A stretch of 64,000 nt of DNA, from NCBI GenBank assembly GCA_948467395.1, contig CAOKDX010000017.1:1-64000 (forward strand), read 5' to 3'. Within the stretch, counting starts at the first letter, position 1, and the number at the start of each line of letters is the position of its first letter. Made by a program: the position numbers and the translations under genes. The notes beneath the pieces were generated by a model that was not told the origin of the DNA, did not search any database, and was given only the letters and a program-made list of their open reading frames with translations. Shown piece after piece: positions 60,630 to 64,000 of the stretch. The stretch comes from an uncultured Clostridia bacterium (lineage in GTDB: Bacteria > Bacillota > Clostridia > Lachnospirales > Lachnospiraceae).

Positions 60630-61124
60630 TTAATCTGCCTTGAATCCCTTCAGAGCCTTAAATTCTTCGTTCATGGACGCCCCCTCAAAGGTAAATTCGA
60701 TTTCTTCATCCAGATATTCTCCATCCGCATCAAATTTCGCCAGGATACCACCGTCGATGTTACAGCCGGTCAGTGTAATATCCTGCCTTCCTGCCGCACT
60801 GGTAGGATCGTCATTGATGATCTGCATTTCGAAATATACATCCTGTCCCGTATTGGCATATTCCAACATCATTTTACGGAAAATAGAGGTATTATAATGG
60901 AGCGTTGCCGTACCTGTCCCGCTCCAGCCCGTAGCCTTATTTCCTTTTCCCGTTCTTCCCAGGATAGGGACCTGTGTTTTTGTTTTCTCAAACTTCGCCT
61001 CAACATTGATGGCCTGCATAAGATTGTATCTTTCGTTACCAATTGAAACATAACATTCCGCCAGTGATGCCGAGATGGTATCTTTGGCTAACATTACTGT
61101 GCTTTTCACGTCTGTATTCTCCAT
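60630..61124 (-). CDS. Phage tail tube protein (XkdM-like)
   Basis: The 164-residue protein has LAECYVSIGNERYNLMQAIN, EKTKTQVPILGRTGKGNKATG and an acidic beta end (GCNIDGGILAKFDADGEY), the XkdM tail-tube pattern. The tube forms the inner channel of the contractile tail. An AGGAG site precedes the ATG. It sits between sheath and chaperone, as in PBSX. Confidence 0.88.
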   Translation of the reverse strand: MENTDVKSTVMLAKDTISASLAECYVSIGNERYNLMQAINVEAKFEKTKTQVPILGRTGKGNKATGWSGTGTATLHYNTSIFRKMMLEYANTGQDVYFEMQIINDDPTSAAGRQDITLTGCNIDGGILAKFDADGEYLDEEIEFTFEGASMNEEFKALKGFKAD

Positions 61125-61140
61125 TCATATTCTCCTTTCA

Positions 61141-62478
61141 CTAAGCAATGGTAGTTGTCATATATAGCTGAGCCATTGCGTTTACTACTGTTACGGTATT
61201 ATCCACCACCACTGCCTTTTTCGTATCACCCGGCGAGACAACCACATCTGTCTCTTTAAAATTCTCGATTGCCTGAATGCGCTGCAGCTCCTGCCGGATT
61301 TTCACGAGATCGTACCAGAGAGCGGAACGGCCGGCTGCATTATTAGGAATCACTCCCAGATACTTTCTGGCAAAGAGAACAGAATCTTCATTTGCCAGCT
61401 GATCAATTACCCGGATAGTCTGATTTTCTTTAAATACTTCGCCCTGCGACTCTGTCGTAGTGACCATAGTATTGATATCATTCAGCACCCTGACTTCTCC
61501 ATTGACTGAATGAAACACAAATTCGCCGGAACTAACTGCCTTTTTAAGCTGATTTTGTGTGTAATCTGTGTCAATAATATACTCGCCATCATAACGACGA
61601 TTCTGACAGGAAGCGTTGACGGCACATCCACCCTGTACACCAGTGGTCCAGTATACTGCCGCTGCTTCATCCGGATAAACCATTCCGGAGCTTCCTTTCA
61701 CTGCTCCATCCATACACTTATTTTTTACACTGATAATTCCCATATAATCCGCTGTGGGATAATGATAGAGGACAAGCTGGAATTTTTTTCCGATCTCGTC
61801 CCTGACGCGTCTGTTAAAAGCTGCAAATAGTTCTTTCGTCGTTTCATCAGTAACAGCCGCTCCCATCGTATTAAAGGAATAGCTTTCGATTCGGTCAAGA
61901 TAATCCTGATACTCCAGTCCTGTGGCGTCACCATTTGTTCCCCCTGCCAGAGCCAGCGGCGCCGTTTCCTTCAGCTCCGCGTCTTCTTTAAATGTCACAA
62001 ACTCATTCGCCGTCAATTCTGCAGCAGAAGAGACTGTCTGAGCATCTACTTCTGTCGTATCCATATAGGTCACCACATCGTAAAGGGTGGTATTGTCCAC
62101 ATTCTGACTGATTTTGATCTTTAACGAGTTCCCTCTCGTTCCTGAATACAGTGCAGTGGCATATTCGTTGTCCGCCTTCACGCCTCCTCCATTGATACGG
62201 TAAGCATAAAGGGTCTGCGCATTCTTAAAGAGATCCCGCAGTCCTTTCATCTCCGGCGCTCCATAAGAACAGCCAAAGATCTGCAATGTCCTTTTCATAA
62301 AGTCTTCATTTGTGACTTCAAAAACTCTGTCCTCCGGTCCCCAGTCAAGAGAAAGAGGCATCGTTACCACTCCTCTGTCTGAAATCGAATCCGATGCGGA
62401 TGCAGCCGATACAAAATTTACATAAGTTCCAGGAAGCACTTTATTTTGTGCTGTCCATTTTCCTCCACCTAGTGCCAT
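61141..62478 (-). CDS. Contractile tail sheath protein (XkdK-like)
   Basis: The 445-residue protein begins ALGGGKWTAQNKVLPGTYVNF and ends TVVNAMAQLYMTTTIA, with RGNSLKIKISQNVD near 117 and VARKYLGVIPN-like segments (LFARKYLGVIPNN, KIRQELQRIQAIENF) near 370. These are XkdK/sheath blocks. Presence of a sheath shows that the tail is contractile. The start follows AAGGAAGGTG. Confidence 0.92.
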   Translation of the reverse strand: MALGGGKWTAQNKVLPGTYVNFVSAASASDSISDRGVVTMPLSLDWGPEDRVFEVTNEDFMKRTLQIFGCSYGAPEMKGLRDLFKNAQTLYAYRINGGGVKADNEYATALYSGTRGNSLKIKISQNVDNTTLYDVVTYMDTTEVDAQTVSSAAELTANEFVTFKEDAELKETAPLALAGGTNGDATGLEYQDYLDRIESYSFNTMGAAVTDETTKELFAAFNRRVRDEIGKKFQLVLYHYPTADYMGIISVKNKCMDGAVKGSSGMVYPDEAAAVYWTTGVQGGCAVNASCQNRRYDGEYIIDTDYTQNQLKKAVSSGEFVFHSVNGEVRVLNDINTMVTTTESQGEVFKENQTIRVIDQLANEDSVLFARKYLGVIPNNAAGRSALWYDLVKIRQELQRIQAIENFKETDVVVSPGDTKKAVVVDNTVTVVNAMAQLYMTTTIA

Positions 62479-62479
62479 G

Positions 62480-62665
62480 TTAAATCACCTTCCTTGTATA
62501 ATAATGTTCTAAATTTTTTTCTACTTCGGAAATGCTGTATTTCCTGCCATTCTCCAAAATAGCGCCCAACAGATCCTTCCGGTTTGAAAACCGGATTGAT
62601 GAGAGAATATCCTTTTTTGAAAAGCCATTTTTTTCGCTTTTCCCTGTTTCCGTCATATCTGACAT
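62480..62665 (-). CDS. Small tail-operon protein, unknown
   Basis: The protein has about 61 residues: MSDMTETGKSEKNG, then FSKKDILSSIRFSNRKDLLGAIL and YSISEVEKNLEHYY. It looks helical and soluble. The ATG at 62665 follows AGGTGAAGG; the gene ends 1 bp before the sheath start. The position between tail terminator and sheath suggests a tail-linked role, but I recognise no family. Confidence 0.6.
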   Translation of the reverse strand: MSDMTETGKSEKNGFSKKDILSSIRFSNRKDLLGAILENGRKYSISEVEKNLEHYYTRKVI

Positions 62666-62673
62666 ACCTTCAC

Positions 62674-63105
62674 CTAACCTTTCACTTTTGTATCCAGGCA
62701 CACTCCATCCATTTTTTCTTCTACGTCTATATTCCAGACAAAGAAGTTGTAATCTACAAAAAAATTTAATATGCCCTCCGCCACCTCAAAACTGACGTTA
62801 CTGCTAAGTACAGGGATACCCTGTATTTTGATTTTCTCCAGACACCATAGCATGTTCTCTGATACACTCCTGCATTCTGAACCAGTATCACTCTCTGATC
62901 CAGGATAGTACCGGATTGAAAATCTGTTTTCTCTTTTGTAACGTTTGCCGGGAAACTGACGTATTGTCTGTTTTTTGGGAGAAATAAAAAAACAGGGCTT
63001 CTCCATGTCCTGTCCCTGTTCACTATCATATATCCCGTAACTGTCTCCAAATGCTGATTTTAGAGCATTTGTAATCCCGTCCGTTATATCCTTGGTCGTT
63101 TGAAT
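62674..63105 (-). CDS. Tail terminator-like protein (DUF6838), probable ATT start
   Basis: The protein has about 143 residues. ITDGITNALKSAFGD, YDSEQGQDMEKPCFFISP, RFSIRYYPGSES and SVSENMLWCLEKIKIQGIPV match the tail terminator type seen in clostridial tail operons. No ATG, GTG or TTG lies in frame close to the strong AAAGGAGG site. An ATT at 63105, 4 bp after the site, is the best placed codon. An in-frame TTG at 63141 lies within a hairpin and lacks a site. Rare ATT starts are known. Confidence 0.7.
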   Translation of the reverse strand: MQTTKDITDGITNALKSAFGDSYGIYDSEQGQDMEKPCFFISPKKQTIRQFPGKRYKRENRFSIRYYPGSESDTGSECRSVSENMLWCLEKIKIQGIPVLSSNVSFEVAEGILNFFVDYNFFVWNIDVEEKMDGVCLDTKVKG

Positions 63106-63126
63106 ACATCCTCCTTTCTCCTGTCT

Positions 63127-63154
63127 CAACAGCGGGATCAAATCGACGCTGTTG
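63127..63154 (-). repeat. CAACGG-family hairpin before the tail operon
   Basis: CAACAGCG / CGCTGTTG stem (8 bp). The loop and right arm (TCAAATCGACGC) are shared with the hairpin at 47354. Confidence 0.6.
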
Positions 63155-63168
63155 GACTTCTGACTATA

Positions 63169-63199
63169 AAGGGCATCCCGCTACAAAGCAGATGCCCTT
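63169..63199 (-). terminator. Hairpin upstream of the tail operon
   Basis: AAGGGCATC / GATGCCCTT stem (9 bp, 13-nt loop). It lies between the regulator gene and the tail terminator gene and may be an attenuator. Confidence 0.5.
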
Positions 63200-63262
63200 C
63201 GTGATTTTGTTCCATGATACAATAATAACACTTTTTTGAGCTCCTGCGTCCCCCTCTTGTAT

Positions 63263-63664
63263 TTATTTCAATTTTTTATCCAGAAGCCAGTAAAACTTTC
63301 TTCTCTTCTCATAATACATGTTTTTTCCACAGGGAATCTCCATACATTGACTAAGATAGGTATATGTAATGCCATCATTAGTCACTGCCTTTATAATAAA
63401 TTTTTTCAAGATTGGATCTGCTTCTTCTGCCGTAGCTTCTACCAAATTAATCTTCTCCTGCAGTCCAACCCTTTTTTCTGCAAGCTCCCCAGTCTGGTCT
63501 TTCAACATTCCAGAGCCTGGCATACCAGACAGAAGGACACTTTTTACAGAATGATTACTGAATCTCAACATGTCCTTCCACTCACTATACTGCTGGCAAA
63601 AATAATATAACTCCTTATACCTGTTCTTACTCAATTTATACTCTCTACAATTTTTACTATTCAT
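63263..63664 (-). CDS. Putative late regulator (RinA/ArpU-like) of the tail operon
   Basis: The 133-residue protein has KLSKNRYKELYYFCQQYSEW, LVEATAEEADPILKKFIIKAV and YTYLSQCMEIPCGKNMYYEKRRKFYWLL. This order is like small sigma-like late activators of Gram-positive phages, but the match is weak. It is the first gene on the minus strand from the control region, behind a consensus promoter, with an AAGGAGG site. Two hairpins separate it from the tail genes, so it may act to let transcription continue or start there. Confidence 0.6.
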   Translation of the reverse strand: MNSKNCREYKLSKNRYKELYYFCQQYSEWKDMLRFSNHSVKSVLLSGMPGSGMLKDQTGELAEKRVGLQEKINLVEATAEEADPILKKFIIKAVTNDGITYTYLSQCMEIPCGKNMYYEKRRKFYWLLDKKLK

Positions 63665-63694
63665 AGAATATATACCTCCTTAATTCTCATTTCC

Positions 63695-63762
63695 TTAGAA
63701 TATTTATATAATACTCTTATATTTTTAGAATGTCAATAGTTTTTTTCTGAGAATATTAGAAT
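63695..63762. repeat. Three TTAGAAT repeats, 30-31 bp apart
   Basis: Copies at 63695-63701, 63725-63731 and 63756-63762, roughly three helical turns apart, span the divergent promoters. An imperfect ATAGAAT lies at 63663. They are likely operators for the Xre repressor. Confidence 0.6.
63708..63736 (-). promoter_or_regulatory. Promoter of the tail-operon regulator gene
   Basis: TTGACA and TATTAT are 17 bp apart on the minus strand. One TTAGAAT repeat overlaps the -35. Confidence 0.8.
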
Positions 63763-63767
63763 TATTA

Positions 63768-63796
63768 TTGACGAACATTCGTTTTAATGATATATT
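63768..63796 (+). promoter_or_regulatory. Promoter of the Xre repressor gene
   Basis: TTGACG and TATATT are 17 bp apart, about 25 bp before the ATG. Confidence 0.75.
63772..63785. promoter_or_regulatory. LexA-type SOS box
   Basis: CGAACATTCGTTTT matches the Gram-positive SOS consensus CGAACRNRYGTTYC at 11 of the 13 specified positions (the third ambiguous base and the last base differ). It lies within the repressor promoter. Confidence 0.55.
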
Positions 63797-63821
63797 ATTT
63801 ATCAAGAGAGGTGATCTGCTT

Positions 63822-64000
63822 ATGAAAATCGGTAATATTTTAAGAGAATCCAGGTTACATACGAAAAAATCAGTAAAGGAAGTTTCTGATTTTCTTATAA
63901 AACGGGGATACAAAGCCTCCGAGAAGACTATTTACAGCTGGGAATCCGGAAACAGCAAGCCGGACATTGACAGCTTTATGAGATTATGTGAGCTTTACGG
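63822..64000 (+). CDS. Xre-family repressor, cut by the window edge
   Basis: The visible 60 residues start MKIGNILRESRLHTKKSVKEV and include an HTH with SEKTIYSWESGNSKPDIDSFMRL, typical of Xre/cI-like repressors. It is divergent from the tail operon, with AGAGGTG before the ATG. As the likely master repressor, it could be relieved by DNA damage if a protease or LexA controls it (inference). The C-terminal part is not visible. Confidence 0.82.
   Translation, partial: MKIGNILRESRLHTKKSVKEVSDFLIKRGYKASEKTIYSWESGNSKPDIDSFMRLCELY

Noticed and set aside
1-64000. CRISPR array, tRNA or rRNA genes, transposases
   Set aside because: No regular spaced direct repeats, cloverleaf or transposase pattern was found. 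The only tandem repeats are coding.
51455-64000. Complete prophage
   Set aside because: No portal, capsid, terminase or integrase is visible inside the operon. It stays open whether genes right of 64000 supply them.

Overview
The window looks like a chromosomal segment of a Gram-positive, anaerobic, spore-forming Clostridia, most likely a gut-type Lachnospiraceae. The evidence is consistent AGGAGG-type ribosome binding sites, vegetative promoters with 17-bp spacers, spore maturation genes spmAB, a [FeFe]-hydrogenase maturase (HydF), ferredoxin and indolepyruvate:ferredoxin oxidoreductase, the MEP isoprenoid gene ispE, and many secreted Ig-like/fibronectin-like surface proteins. Base composition is moderate over most of the window. 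It is clearly AT-rich at the left edge (about 150-3170) and in the control region at the right edge (about 63660-63820). No rRNA or tRNA gene, insertion sequence or CRISPR array was recognised.

Layout. (1) 1-3170: an AT-rich, probably acquired group with a FkbM methyltransferase, a calcineurin-like phosphoesterase and a third, truncated gene. (2) 3200-27700: mostly housekeeping genes with surface proteins between them: RlmD-type RNA methyltransferase, a lipoprotein, a very large secreted zinc metalloprotease with a stalk and Ig/FN3 modules, YhaM, MutS2, an ECF sigma/anti-sigma pair, IspE, small membrane and acidic proteins, HydF, a CCA-adding type nucleotidyltransferase, a TSCPD protein, QueT behind a probable preQ1 riboswitch, a VanY-like carboxypeptidase, PlsC, MecA, a BIG2/FN3 surface protein, DUF1858 and ferredoxin. 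(3) 27716-36140: amidohydrolase, IorBA, lipoprotein, NYN-LOTUS protein, BioY-FolA behind a BirA operator, and an orphan flagellin-like protein. (4) 36247-46067: a signalling cluster. It holds a sensor kinase lacking its phospho-histidine, a LytTR regulator, an agr-type set (AgrB, an AgrD-like peptide whose macrocycle residue appears to be Ser, an AgrC-like kinase, a Xre regulator), SpmA/SpmB, AlkD, and a second GHKL kinase/LytTR pair. (5) 46033-51352: an unidentified cytosolic-looking protein, a BFD-type [2Fe-2S] protein, a secreted Ig-like protein, a second ECF sigma factor with an RsgI-type anti-sigma factor, and a DUF362 ferredoxin-like protein. (6) 51455-64000: a PBSX-like contractile tail operon with its own control region.

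The most notable system is the tail operon. From right to left it encodes a divergent Xre repressor (cut by the window), a putative late regulator, tail terminator, a small protein, sheath, tube, assembly chaperone with a textbook -1 frameshift site, a short tape measure, LysM protein, CHAP-hub fusion, DUF2577, DUF2634, baseplate J, YmfQ, a tail fibre and an amidase. No portal, capsid, terminase or integrase gene lies within it. It therefore looks like a phage-tail-like bacteriocin (tailocin) or a tail-only remnant rather than a full prophage. The divergent control region carries two consensus promoters, a LexA-type SOS box and three TTAGAAT repeats 30-31 bp apart.

The second is the agr-type cluster next to spmAB, which suggests peptide quorum sensing, possibly tied to development. 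All functional calls rest on reading the sequence and on remembered family features. No database search was run.
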